A DNA stretch of 64,000 nucleotides from Siphonodentalium dalli (Eukaryota > Mollusca > Scaphopoda > Gadilida > Siphonodentaliidae), in contig CP136061.1 of NCBI GenBank assembly GCA_032622095.1, positions 50,851,762 to 50,915,761 on the forward strand, written 5' to 3'. Under the pieces are notes generated by a model, which was not told the DNA's origin, searched no databases, and saw only the letters and a list, made by a program, of their open reading frames with translations. The translations under genes were made by a program, and so were the position numbers. Shown here one piece after another: positions 46,690 to 57,534 of the stretch (positions are counted from its first letter, which is position 1; each line of letters begins with the position of its first letter).

Positions 46690-47083
46690 GTATTTCTCAG
46701 TAGAAATGTAGAATAAAGGTCGTATTGCGAAGTATCGGGTGTATATTTAATCCGGTTAGTAGATTTTTGGTCCGCATTGCGAGGCTTTCTGGTGTGGTGA
46801 ATGAGATACCTGCAGTAGTTAATAAGCCGTAGTTTTTGTAATAATTTGATGGATTAGTTGTTTTAACGGAATTCTGAGGTGATGCATTCATGAAACCAAT
46901 ATATTTCATATTATAATTTATAAATATGCCTAATAATATGATCTTGATGCCGTTACCATTTCTGACTATGGTTTTCTTGTACCCATATGTACCAATGTTC
47001 TGCTCCGATGCTCCAGCCGATTTGGTTTTATTAGTATAAATTTCACCACAATATCTTTTTTCTTTAATAATCATAAAAACCAC
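46690..47083 (-). pseudogene. Conserved unknown protein fragment, copy 2
   Basis: The minus-strand frame of 128 codons is intact here. It includes KRYCGEIYTNKTKSAGASEQ, IKIILLGIFINYN, SVKTTNPSNYY, ISFTTPESLAMRTKNLLTGL and a terminal NTTFILHFY before the stop. It aligns with the broken frame at 12485-12790. Downstream (46690 to about 46500) the DNA also matches 12800-13080. The family is not recognised; it is probably a gene of the same virus-like or mobile element. No P-loop fragment is found next to this copy. Confidence 0.5.
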
Positions 47084-47099
47084 GAAACGAATTTTAGGA

Positions 47100-49010
47100 T
47101 GAGGAGTTCAATATATTCACAATTGTGTTTTTTTTAATATAGAAGAAGCAATGGTTCTCGCTAAATGTCACCAATTTTGGGAGCAAGATGTCGAAATATT
47201 AAGAGCACGATATTGCAATATTAAGCTGCGAAATATTGCGATATTAAGCGCAAACTATTGATAGCGCGCTTAATATACCACTTCTTGTGACTGGTACTGT
47301 AGATGAACAGCTTGAAGACAGATTGGGGAAAGCTTAACCGTTTCTATGCTAAATGGATTCTCTCACCAAGATATAAAGTAAATATTGCAGAATCAGAATC
47401 AGAATTTTTTAATCTCAAATCGCCGGACGTGTCCGGTATAACAGAGTGTAGTTATGAATACACGTCAATATATACAAATAGATGGTAATGCGGTTGAAAG
47501 CAATATATATAGTTCAATAATCATGTGCACGTTCGGGAAGGGTGGGATATGGGCGTACGTGATGTGATTTAGTTGGGGGTGGGTGCTTCAAGGTTCGCGT
47601 GGTCTATTATTAATTGGGGGGGGGGGGAGAAATTGGCAGACGGCAGTGTGACGGGAAGACAACACATGTGCAGATGTATACATAGTCTTTGGTGGGAAAT
47701 GTTCAGATAATAAGTTCAGCAAACGACTTATGGGAAATACTCGGCAATGAGTATTTAGAATAGAAAGAGTAAACAAGTATGTCATTTATGAATCGGTTTG
47801 ACAGGACTTACCATAATTATGTAAGCACATTGTGAAGACGTTTTACAATCAATCTTCATAGCTATGAATTCATAAACATTGCATGTGAAGTTATTTCTCT
47901 AATAGATATCACATGGCGCGAGAACCAACCCACGTTATATCAATTTCCAGTCTCAGTAAACTACAGACTAACATATATAGTAGTGGGTCTGATTACCTGC
48001 CGTAGAGTTTCTCAACACTCGAGATTCCGAGTCACTACACGCTGCCGCCAATCAGAATATATTCTAAGATAAAAGCATCCAATCGAAGCTATTAAATGTA
48101 CCAAACACGAGGCACTCGCAGTGGGTAACCAAGCAACATAATTATATAAAAGGTCTATACAACATCAACACTAAGACAAACGTAGATAAATAGAAAAACA
48201 TTGTTCTGATTCATTACTGATATTTCTCCAATAACGAACTTTCGAGTGTTGAAACCATTCTTTAAAGATACGGGCCGCGTTGGCGGTGGATATGCTGTTA
48301 AAATATTCACCTCCGTCAAAAACCGCCATAAAGAGAAGGAATAGTAGGTGTCTAACATTTGTTTTCTGGTGCCTGAGATATCAAGTAACATCATTGGCAT
48401 AGTCGCTATATTTCTTCACAAAATGCACACGGGAGCAAATGGACATACGGGCCTCTACTATAAAATATAGACAGACTTTGTTCTTATACCAATAAGAAAT
48501 ATGGAATAAACAGTATGTTATTGTCAAATGTTTTTCCTTTGTTATGTAAACAAACGCAAAAAAACGTTACATAACCTGGCTTTTGTTTAGATCCGGATAT
48601 GGTAAACATAAAGAGCGTTATTTGTTACTATTTTCCTGATATGGAAATAATAAAGAGCGTTTATTTCATGTGTGTGTGATTGACCAATGGAATTGCGCTG
48701 TGTTATGTAAACAGAAGCAAAACTTCTGTAACACGAGCAGGTTCTTGTTTACGTAAACCATCGTACGTCTTGACGACAATATACCACTTTTGTTTGGTAT
48801 ATGAGCAAAACTATATATATTTTAATATTTATTCTCTTGATGGCGATTTGAACAAATATGAATATTTCTGCAACGAACGCCGCCCGTACCTTTAAAATAA
48901 CTTCTTAAAAAAAAGGTATTTAAAAGAGAGGTTTTGTTTTAATTGATTAAAAAAAATTCGGAATATATATATCCCTTATTTCGCCAATATAATCACCATG
49001 TTGTACCTGT
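47100..49010. other. No gene identified; short repeats
   Basis: ATATTAAG words with TTGCAATATT pairs lie at 47190-47280, and a reversed CAGAATCAGAATCAGAAT retrotransposon-type tail near 47390. A poly-G run is at 47619. Near 48510-48720 TTATGTAAACA(A/G)A(C/A)GCAAAA repeats. No exon is recognised. Confidence 0.4.
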
Positions 49011-49258
49011 CAGTTCAGTATTATTATTTATATAACGTAATGGTGCTCTCGATGTGCGTATACGGTAGACAACTAAGTATCTATAGATGTTAAACAGTGG
49101 CCGCCATTACTTATTTATATCTGATAATGCCCGTCAGTTCAGTAATATGTTTTATATAATATAACGTAATGGTGGCCTCGATGGGCGTATACGGTAAACA
49201 ATTACGTATCTATGGATGGTAAACAATGGCCGTCATTACTTATGTATATCTGATAATG
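49011..49258. repeat. Tandem duplication, 124-bp unit
   Basis: CAGTTCAGTA starts each unit (49011 and 49135). Both contain TATAACGTAATGGTG, GCGTATACGGTA and CATTACTTAT followed by TATCTGATAATGC. Confidence 0.85.
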
Positions 49259-49429
49259 CTATGCAGATCAGGTGATTTGGAGGACGCACGCAAGCATTTC
49301 GTGAAATTACAAATCGGCGAGACTACTATAGACTCTCGTGTATGTTCTATTTAATCAGTACACTGTGCATGCAGTACATTATACATTATATTAATCAGAA
49401 TATGGTTGAGGGACGAATATGAGTAAAAG

Positions 49430-49575
49430 GTAAAACGGGATATATCTACAGTTCCCCTTGTCTTTATTATAGTACCATTAACGTGAAGCATGCAGGCGCG
49501 TATATACAATCGGCGTATATAAACAGCGCAAATGGGGGGGGGGGGGACAGCGGAGCGCGTTACAGGCCCCTCTGG
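49430..49575. repeat. Repeat with poly-G run, copy 2
   Basis: Match of 2875-3011 (see there). It ends about 210 bp before exon 2 of gene B. Confidence 0.6.
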
Positions 49576-49787
49576 TCCATACTCTTAAAAAGAACATATC
49601 GAAACCCAAATTATGAAGCCATTAAGCCAATATTGGAATTTTGCATTACTCATAACCAAATCCTATATATTTTGACATTTTATAAGACCAAATCCTATAT
49701 AGTTGGAATTTTTATGGTCTCACACCCCCCAGCTGAAACCCCATAGGAACGTCCCTGAGTGAGAATGACATGTACGTTCTATTTCAG

Positions 49788-49893
49788 GAAGCATCTCATC
49801 AATTCTTTGGGTACCCGTGCAGTGAGAATACCACGTGCGCGCCGAGCCAGTTGAGCGACTCCGGCTATCGGTGTCTCAGGTTCCCGAACGAAG
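49788..49893 (+). CDS. Gene B, exon 2: small Cys-rich module
   Basis: The exon lies between a clear acceptor (GTTCTATTTCAG) and donor (GAAG then GTAAGA). It is 106 nt, phase 0 in and phase 1 out. It encodes EASHQFFGYPCSENTTCAPS followed by a GYRCLRFPNE piece. The Cys pattern (PCSENTTC..GYRC) is that of an EGF-like domain's start, though only three cysteines are present. NTT is a glycosylation site. Phases fit exon 1 (phase 0) and the linker exon at 56756 (phase 1). A 37-bp duplication repeats the end of the exon with its donor. No equivalent was found between 3011 and 4559 for gene A, where it would be expected. Confidence 0.65.
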
Positions 49894-49936
49894 GTAAGAT
49901 GCTATCGTCGTCTCAGATTCCCGAACGAAGGTAAGA
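49894..49936 (+). promoter_or_regulatory. Duplicated splice donor
   Basis: TTCCCGAACGAAGGTAAGAT at the exon end (49881-49900) recurs at 49918-49937. Both donors are equally good. Using the second adds 37 nt and shifts the frame against the next exon. Confidence 0.75.
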
Positions 49937-50137
49937 TCTTAAAGGGACTAATGGATACAAGTATTTAAAACAACTATTACCAACGAATACATGAAAAAAT
50001 ATATCGACTTTGTTCTTACTTTCATTATTAATAAATAATGTAAAGCGTCTTTCCCATGAGGCCCAAAGCGCTCAATGTATTACAATTATTACCCCGATAA
50101 CAGTAACCATCTCTAATAATGAGATATCGCATGTCAA

Positions 50138-50389
50138 TTTATTTATTTATTGGGGTATAACGTGAGGGGTGAAGGAAAGTCCGTGCTCTAAGGCAAATAT
50201 AGCAGTGATTTCATTGGCTGGAAGAATGACCCATTTGTGCCTGGCGAAACCACCGACCATTGGCGAGTAATTGGCAACTCCACCCGATAGCGATATGGGA
50301 AACAATGTCAGCGATGTCTTCACTGGGAGGTGAACCCATATCGCGGGAGAGCGAGACGGTATCCCTTACCAACTGAGCCACATACCCCC
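50138..50389 (-). mobile_element. Complete tRNA-derived SINE with target duplication
   Basis: On the minus strand the head reads GGGGGTATGTGGCTCAGTTG. An A box (TGGCTCAGTTGGT) lies at 50380-50368 and a B box (GGGTTCACCTCCC) at 50337-50325. A non-tRNA body follows. The tail is CCCCAATAAATAAATAAA next to a copy of the target site. TCGCATGTCAA flanks both sides (50127-50137 and 50390-50400). RNA polymerase III promoter, A-rich repeat tail and 11-bp duplication together show retrotransposition by a non-LTR machinery. It lies in gene B intron 2. Confidence 0.85.
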
Positions 50390-50599
50390 TCGCATGTCAA
50401 ACCACTGTTATGTAAATACTGTTTTAGTGGCATTACCGTCCAATTGGTCAAATAAGACACCAGAGTACAATAAAAACTTAACGGTAAACGTTGAAACAGT
50501 TCAAAGCATTGCAAACAATATTCTGAAAATCATATTTAGACTAAAATATTTGAAATTACTACACATGCAGCGATGTCTGTTGATAAATCACTGTAACAG

Positions 50600-50900
50600 A
50601 TTTGTTTACATAATTATGAAGATTAAATCCAACATTTTGTTCAACGAAATATGGCCAGATGTTCAATATATATCTAACGCCAAAGCAACTTGATTTTAGA
50701 GTTGTCCATCTTCACCCGCAATTTGATCCGAGACCGTCGGTTTGACGACTTTTTACCAGGCCACAAATAACTACATATCTCGAGAAATAACAATTTAGAA
50801 AATCGATATCTGATCAATCTGAGCTTTGATGGGTGGGTTCCTCGACTCCAAAGAAAATAGTAATTTGGAAGCGTTAATTCAGATTATGCACCATTAACAA
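50600..50900 (+). repeat. Partial copy of the linker-exon segment
   Basis: TTTTGTTCAACGAAAT, CAACTTGATTTTAGAGTT, CCGCAATTTG.TCCGAGACCG and GATATCTGATCA.TCTGAGCT match 3890-4165. It breaks off before the exon. Confidence 0.7.
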
Positions 50901-50954
50901 CAATTTGAAGGTGATGGAACTCGCAGATAATGGGAAACTGCAAATCAAGCCAGC

Positions 50955-51200
50955 AAATAGTGTGTCTGTCATTTGCAGAATGAGGTCAACAGAGTGTGAA
51001 TTTACTTACGATATCCCGCACGGTTGGGTAGCGTCAATAAATTCGCCCTCTGTGAAACTCATTCTGCTTAGGCCGCAACTGCTTTGGGAGACCTAGGATA
51101 AGATTTAATTTCCCCAGTTGAAGTTAATGATGGTCACATCGATTATGTTTTTTATCTTCTGCAAATTAGGGGGGATATTGATACTTCCCAGATCATGAAT
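50955..51200 (+). repeat. Dispersed hairpin repeat (family H), copy 4
   Basis: Starts GTGTGTCTGTCATTTGCAGA. It keeps the hairpin with GTGTGAATTTA and AATTCGCCCTC, and ends in CTTCTGCAAATTAGGGGGGA. The closest relative is the minus-strand copy at 6330-6590. Confidence 0.7.
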
Positions 51201-51530
51201 CGTATGGTGAACAAAAAAAGTAATTTAGCAAAAGCCAATATGGATATATGTTAAAATATATCAAAGAAGGTCTAAAACGGAAGCTACTACACACACTATA
51301 GATACCTCGACCAAATCGATGATAGCAGAGATCCAACTCAACTCAAAGGGCAGCTTAACAAGTTTGGTCTGAAAAGTATTCAAAGGGATTCTTACGGGAT
51401 AACACCATGAATTATGTGGTGAACAAAAAGTAATTTAGCAAAAGCCACTATGGATATATATCGAAGAAGGTCTGAAGAAACGGCAGCTATAATGAACAAT
51501 AAAATCGATGATAGCAGACACCGACTCACT
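51195..51530. repeat. Direct repeat next to a retrotransposon fragment
   Basis: ATGGTGAACAAAAA, AGTAATTTAGCAAAAGCCA and AATCGATGATAGCAGA occur in the same order at 51204-51330 and 51418-51520. Confidence 0.65.
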
Positions 51531-51736
51531 TAGTCGACCTGGAGTATATGAAAGCCTTCGATACCGTCCCACATATGAGGATAATTAAAACAAAACAACA
51601 GTTACCATATGGGAGGGAACATCCTATAAGCTGGATACAAGATTTCCAAACAGGAAGGAAACAATAAGTCGTAGTGAACGGAACAGCATTAGAGAAACAT
51701 CCTGCCATTAGTGACATTCATCGTGGAAGCGTACTT
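51525..51736 (+). pseudogene. Non-LTR reverse transcriptase, part 1
   Basis: The frame reads VDLEYMKAFDTVPHMRIIK, then SWIQDF, a VVVNGTALEKHPAI piece and RGSVL. These are reverse transcriptase core motifs: the first catalytic aspartate stretch with AFDTVPH, and the GSVL of the next motif. A stop sits after the GRKQ-like part. The reading is cut at 51736 by an inserted DNA element and resumes at 53595. This copy differs clearly from the one at 24.3-27.2 kb. Confidence 0.75.
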
Positions 51737-53594
51737 CACCCCTCGTGTACGTGGTATCGCCAAACCCGAGGACATCACCAAACCAGACCATGCGGTTTTG
51801 ATAAATGAAAATGTCTTCCCTCAGATGAATCTATTTTTCTCCCAGTTAAATGGTGATATCCACTATTCAAAACATAATTTCGCAAAGCGGAATGTTCCCT
51901 CAACGGGATAGCGACCATAGCTTGCTCTCACCCCGATAAATGTAATAGAAATTCCGCCTCATTTACGATTTTATCATAAATAGTAGACACTTTTTGACGT
52001 TCTTCCAACTGTTGGATATGACAACCCCTAAGTTTAGATTGTTTTATCTGGTGACCATTTCAGTTCACAAATATGGCCGAACTTATTTAAATTATCTAAA
52101 TATGCGGGTTTTTGTCTGAAAACAATTTACACACTAAATACTTGTGAACCAAGTTTTGGAATGAAATTTACATATGTTGAAAGTGTTGACAGACGTATGG
52201 GGGAGGTGTTATGTTACACCAACACACCACTGCCACATCCCTATAAGCGAATGAGTGGATGAATTACCCGACAAGGAGAACAGAACATGTGATTTTCGGA
52301 TGTAGCCCAGGATGTTCGTGGATATAGGGCACGCATAATTATTTATCTTTTCTTGCGATGTTATGTATCAGAATTATCATCGCAAATTGCTTGCTTGATT
52401 GCCACTACGTGCTATACATTTTTCTCTTTTGAATGGTTTGACCGAGGTTGAGAGACACCCACAACAAATCAAAACCTGTCCCTGAAGACAAATGCATTTA
52501 CGATGCATGACAGGTTATACTCATCAGGTCTCGTGTTCGTTTTGAACGAGTGGAGCTATAAGCACAATTATCTCTGTGAACAAAGCAAAAACAGCCACTC
52601 CGCATAAAATCACCGGGCGCGGAAGGCTTAATTATATTATAATTAATCCCTTAATCAGTCCCTTCAACCGTTCCCTAACCATTTTTTAGTATTTAGTGTG
52701 TACATTGTTTCAGACAAAAACCCACATATTTAGATACTTTAAATAATTTCATCCAAATTTGTGAACTAAAATGGTCACCAGATGAAAAAAAATCTAAACA
52801 TAGGGGTTGTCATATATCCAAGTTGGAAAAACACGTTGTAAACTCGATAAAAACTCGAGCCTAACACAGGGGTGCAAACAGAAGTTACTGGAAGGGGGTG
52901 CATTGAAAAACTATAGGTGAACACCCTCAACAGGGACCCTATAGCCACGTCCCCGCTAAGTCATGATTTATCCATTCGTTGTACAGTTCCGAGCCTATAA
53001 TGTCGAATAACACAGAATAGCCTATACTATTAATATGACATTAGAACATAAAACACAAACAAACATACAATCCATGTGCCGGCCTGTCCGAATGATATTT
53101 TCAAGCAGAAACGGTCAAAATGTGAAGTTTATCATTCGCATCTTTGACATCTCAGATCTGGTTTGGCGACATCTCGATCTGCGGCTTTGATACCCGAAAT
53201 TATGGTTGGTACCCACACGCGATCCGGTCTGCAGGCCATAGACAAATTTTATGGTTAATTAAACATATATTGTTCTATTGATACACGCATTATCCGCCAT
53301 CTATGGCTGATAATTATGTTTCAGACGAACTACATAACTTCAAAAATTGTCTACTATTTACGATAAAATCGTAAATGAGGCGGAATTTCTATTAAATTTA
53401 TCGGGGTGAGAGCAAGCTATGGTCGCTATCCCATTGAGGAAACATTCCGCGTTGCGAAATTATGTTTTGAATAGTGGATATCACCATTTAGCTGGGAGAT
53501 ATACATATTTAACTGATGGAAGATAGGTTCATTTATCAAAACCGCATGGTCTGGTTTGGTGATTCTCGGGTTTAGCGATACCACGTACTCGGGG
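51737..53594. mobile_element. Foldback DNA element inserted in a reverse transcriptase
   Basis: The left arm (51737-52005) returns in reverse complement at 53343-53594. Both contain GTACGTGGTATCGC, CATGCGGTTTTGATAAATGA and GGGATAGCGACCATAGCTTG. A second inner pair (about 52010-52160 and 52680-52850) also mirrors. The element is flanked by GCGTACTT (51729-51736) and GTGTACTT (53595-53602), an 8-bp duplication with one C/T difference. No transposase frame. A one-armed copy is at 58281-59060. Confidence 0.8.
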
Positions 53595-54690
53595 GTGTAC
53601 TTTGGCATTTGCCGTTTGTTCTGTACATAAACGACCTTCCGAAATATGAAAATCTGACGTGTTCCTGTTTGCAGACGACACAAAACTTTATAGAAAAACC
53701 GAAGATAAAGAAGATATGGATAGATTACAAAGTCATCTTGATGAGCTCCAAACAAGTGGTAATGAAATGTTGGAAATGAGGAATATGGCACAGGTTATAA
53801 CTCCAAAGACAAGAATGGAACTGAATGTCAACTCAAACAGTTGTAAAGGAAAAGGACATATGAGTAAACAAATATACACACATACATACATAATCTCTAA
53901 TGAGTCGCCATTATATACGAAATTTATGAACCGAGTCCATCGAATTTAGTGGACGAGGGTAATATATTTCGTATAGAACTACGGCGAATTTGAGGTCCAT
54001 TTTTTTACATAATATACATTTTAGTAAGGATAAACGATATCGAAACGGCCGAGGTTAGACAAAATTAATATTGATTTCCATATCACAACCACAGAGGAAG
54101 TGAAGACACCTTCAAGAAAAAATATAGTTCCATTTTAAAAGTGTCTTCTCGTGTTAACAAAATTGTTCAACCACCCCTATCACCCATGTTTATCTCACAG
54201 TCAACACTTAATAACCCAACACCAATTGAATATGATACCTAATTAACTTAAGTTCTGGCTTGACATCGATACCATTGCGCTAAACTGTCACGTCACTGCG
54301 CGTGTCGAAACTTGAAATACACGTGTGTCTTACTAAAACAATATGAGATCGGATTAGGGGCTAATCATGTGATAAAGTAATATAACATTTGACCACATCA
54401 ATGAAATCAAGACAACACAGAAAGCGAACAGACTATACAACAAAGGCAAACTTATACAAAGGACAGTCAAGACCACTTCTCGTGCAGTCTATTTGGGGAC
54501 CATACCTAAAACAAACTCACCCAGTTCCAATGAAAAAAGTTCAGATTAATGCCAGAAGTTCCAGAACAAAGAATATGGGCTACGGAGAAAGCCCGAGAAA
54601 GATGGAACTACCAACAAGTAAGGGTCAAAGCACAATAATTAATCTTTACCAGAATCAATCGAGTCGAAGACGAGATTTATTCTGGTAAAG
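53595..54690 (+). pseudogene. Non-LTR reverse transcriptase, part 2
   Basis: After the insertion the frames read LPFVLYINDLPKY, then FLFADDTKLYRKTEDKEDMD with the catalytic ADD. A gap follows (53960-54380). The C-terminal part is at 54389-54640, where two frames hold KANRLYNK and YLKQTHPVPMKKVQINA, then MGYGESPRKMELPT. Frameshifts and missing pieces show decay. The order is that of one retrotransposon. Confidence 0.75.
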
Positions 54691-55070
54691 AACTATTCGC
54701 GTGCTCTGACAATTTGTCCCCACATAATGCAATCAGCTGGAAATGTGCTAATGAGCGTGTCTTGACCACGACGCACAATCCGTGCGCTGGCCACGGTTGG
54801 ACACAATGGCCGGTTAGCCACGCCCAACAACGTGATTAAGATACACCGATCGCCATTGAATGTGAATAGATATGTCCGAAACAACACGGACTGGTCCGAC
54901 TTTAAAGCACCCGTGCGATTTGTCTGTTATGAGTTGAGTGTGCCTAACAATGGGATAATCACTGAACTATTCCTGCACCAGCCTTGGGAATTGGTGTGCT
55001 TTACCAAAAATCAGGGAACGATTGTAACAATGGGATTGTGCTCTAATACTATATATAGAAGCCGCAGATG
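54639..55070 (-). repeat. Inverted copy of the 1.3 / 10.5-11.6 kb repeat family, with hairpin
   Basis: The hairpin TTTACCAGAATCAATCGAG...TTTATTCTGGTAAA (54643-54689) matches, reversed, 11588-11640. The rest matches 11220-11250 and 10810-10850 in reverse (TGTGCGTCGTGGTCAA-type and GGTAAAGCACACCAA words). A plus-strand open frame of 79 codons (54832-55071) includes NNTDWSDFKAPVRFVCYEL and may be a gene remnant of the same element. I do not recognise it. Confidence 0.5.
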
Positions 55071-55324
55071 ATATATTAGGAAATGCTTTAAACTATTCAA
55101 CTGCCTCGATCCGGAGTACCGATAATCCTAATAAAAAGTACCGAATCTCGATCCCGAGTCCTTAATTATAAACTCTACTATAAAAAAAGAAGATCCAACT
55201 ACCTTACTCGTATTTAAATTCGCGCAGTACTATTTTGCTATCAGTTTTCAATTCGCGTACTTTTAATTCACGCACGGTGCTGTGCGAATTCAAAACTGAC
55301 AAAATATTTTTTATAAAATTCTAC

Positions 55325-57070
55325 TATATGAACACGTGCACCTTCCGTCTGTGTATTTTTACATGCATTGTAACATCGAAGATTATACCCTGATTTATAC
55401 CGCTTTACATCTGAATAGTCATGTTGAATTCTGTTATCCGCAAGTGGATATACTTGTCTATATAGTCCAGTCTTATGTAATGTATGTAACTCGTGAAAAT
55501 CACTCTCATTCTCCCTGAGGTTTGGTATAAACTCAGGAGTCCTACTATATGTCGCTCGGTTTTAAATTCGCACAACGCTGAGTGCGCGAAAAATAGAACT
55601 GCTCGAATTTAAATACGAGTAAGGGCGTATACGGTATGAGGAAATATACATTCAACATAAGAATGGTCACTACTTGGATCAATCTACCGAACGAAGTGGT
55701 ATATGTTGAACATATAGACCAATTAAAACAGTCTGGATAGCCACTGGATTAATCAGGAGGTTATGTATGACTATCTTGTTGAATTGGTGACGGATCCACA
55801 AACAATAAAGGACATTTGTTTGTTAACCGAATATGATGAAATCACACAGTACGAAATGGATATAGTGCATGGCAGATCGCCAGCATCCACTACAAACGTT
55901 TTTTACTCAATCCTATTCGATGGTCCCCTTATCAGATTCCAACATCAATAACAATTTTTGAAATGCCATTCTGTTACCAGACTCGATTAATTGGCCAAAA
56001 ATAATGCTAACCACGGTCAACTATAGTATAAAATTTGCCAAATAACGTGTTATTTATCAACATTCTGTTCAACGAAATTTGCCCGGGTTGTCAAAAATCT
56101 AACACCCAAAGCCACTTAATTTTAGAGTTATCCATCTTCATCCGCAATTTGGTCCGAGACGTCGACTTGACGAATATTTGCCAAGCCGCCAAAAATTACA
56201 TCTAGGGAAATAAAAAATGTCAAAAATCGTCAAATATTTATTTTATTCCCGAAGACGAAGAAATAGTAATTTGGGAGCATTAATTCGGATTATGCCTCTT
56301 TAATGAAACGGTTTCAACACGCGAAATTTCATTATAGGAGAACTATCGATAATTGACATAAGAACAAAGTTTATCTATTTCTACATGCGATTCTTGTTGG
56401 TGTTGTCTTAAAGACTTATATATTTTTTGTACTTTTACCCACTGCGAGTGCCTTGGGGCCATTTAATTGTAAAAACATTAGATTAAACACTGCGACCGAA
56501 TGATAAGTGTGGATGTTATATATCAACTCATTTTCAATGATATACGAACTGGGACAGCTGCGGAATTTTAGTTTGCACGTGTTGGTTTCTCTCCCATTGG
56601 CTGATTACATACATTATTATTCGTCTAATATTTCAATGGGCGGCATTCGTTATCGAAGAGTCCATGAAACGGGACTCTTCGATTGTTTAAATGACGTTTT
56701 TGTAACTTCAAACTCGTTTCTGCGTCGAAAGATAAGTATCTTGATGTCTCTGCAGAAACAACAACAACAACACCGGTGACGACGACAACAACAACAACAA
56801 CACCACCACAACCACCACCAACAACAACAACAGCAACCCCTTGTGAGTAGAGTTATATTACTGAACACTGCAGAAATAACAAAAATTGTCAACATGTTTG
56901 TTATATAACAGATATGGCAATGTTTAAATATATCTATCAGAATAGATGATTATTTCATAATCATATCAGTAGAGTTTTACCTTTCTTTGAGATATTCCTT
57001 TATTGTGTACACTCGTGTTTGACATTTTTCAAAGAAAGGTCAAATTCTACTGATATTATTGTGAGACAAT
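55325..57070. repeat. Second copy of the linker-exon segment
   Basis: Counterpart of 3180-4998 (see there). It keeps the linker exon at 56756-56842 and the terminal inverted repeat, but the trinucleotide tract is much shorter. Confidence 0.75.
56756..56842 (+). CDS. Gene B, exon 3: Thr/Pro linker
   Basis: The exon runs from acceptor CTCTGCAG to donor CCTT/GTGAGT, 87 nt, phase 1 in and out, 28 codons without a stop. The product is TTTTTPVTTTTTTTTPPQPP followed by more threonine and ATP. Same boundaries as 4559-4768, but a shorter tract. Phase 1 in matches exon 2 (49788-49893). By analogy with gene A the next exon should encode the first half of a C-type lectin domain. I find none up to 64000, so it must lie beyond or be lost. 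A Cys/Trp-rich frame on the other strand is a shadow of the repeat. Confidence 0.6.
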
Positions 57071-57076
57071 GATATA

Positions 57077-57503
57077 TGTGACCCGCCATATCAAATCCAG
57101 TCGTAAGTCGGGATATTTTTACCCTGTGCCAATGCATTCTCTTATATATGCGAGTCGACCATATGTCGCCTCGCATATATAAGAGAATGCATTGGCCTAA
57201 CAATTTTTTACAATTTTAATAATTTGTTCTTGTATTCTTTAACAATTTTATAATTTCACCCACACAGAGCCCCAGACAAACATGAGCAGACGACACTCTT
57301 CTATATGCTTCTATATATGTGTGGGGCTCCCTGCAGGGTAATGGATGTTTTTTATTTTATGTCCTAAAAATTGTAAGAAACATTTATTTTAAAAAAATGA
57401 TAAAAAATTGTTAGGCCAATACATTCTCTTATATATATAAGAGAATGCATTGGCACAGGGTAAAAAAATCCCGACTTACGACTGGATTTGATATGGCGGG
57501 TCA
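57077..57503. mobile_element. Paired-hairpin element, TA-flanked, copy 2
   Basis: Ends TGTGACCCGCCATATCAAAT and its complement, TA outside. Hairpins at 57127-57196 and 57416-57455. The second has lost its loop half, leaving TCTTATATATATAAGAGAAT. The central part is the reverse complement of the one at 23.6-23.8 kb. Confidence 0.75.
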
Positions 57504-57534
57504 TATATTATGTTAAACAATTGGGACATTTGTT

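Noticed and set aside
56650-56895. Minus-strand frame rich in Cys and Trp
   Set aside because: It is the complement of the CAA/CCA trinucleotide tract of the linker exon.
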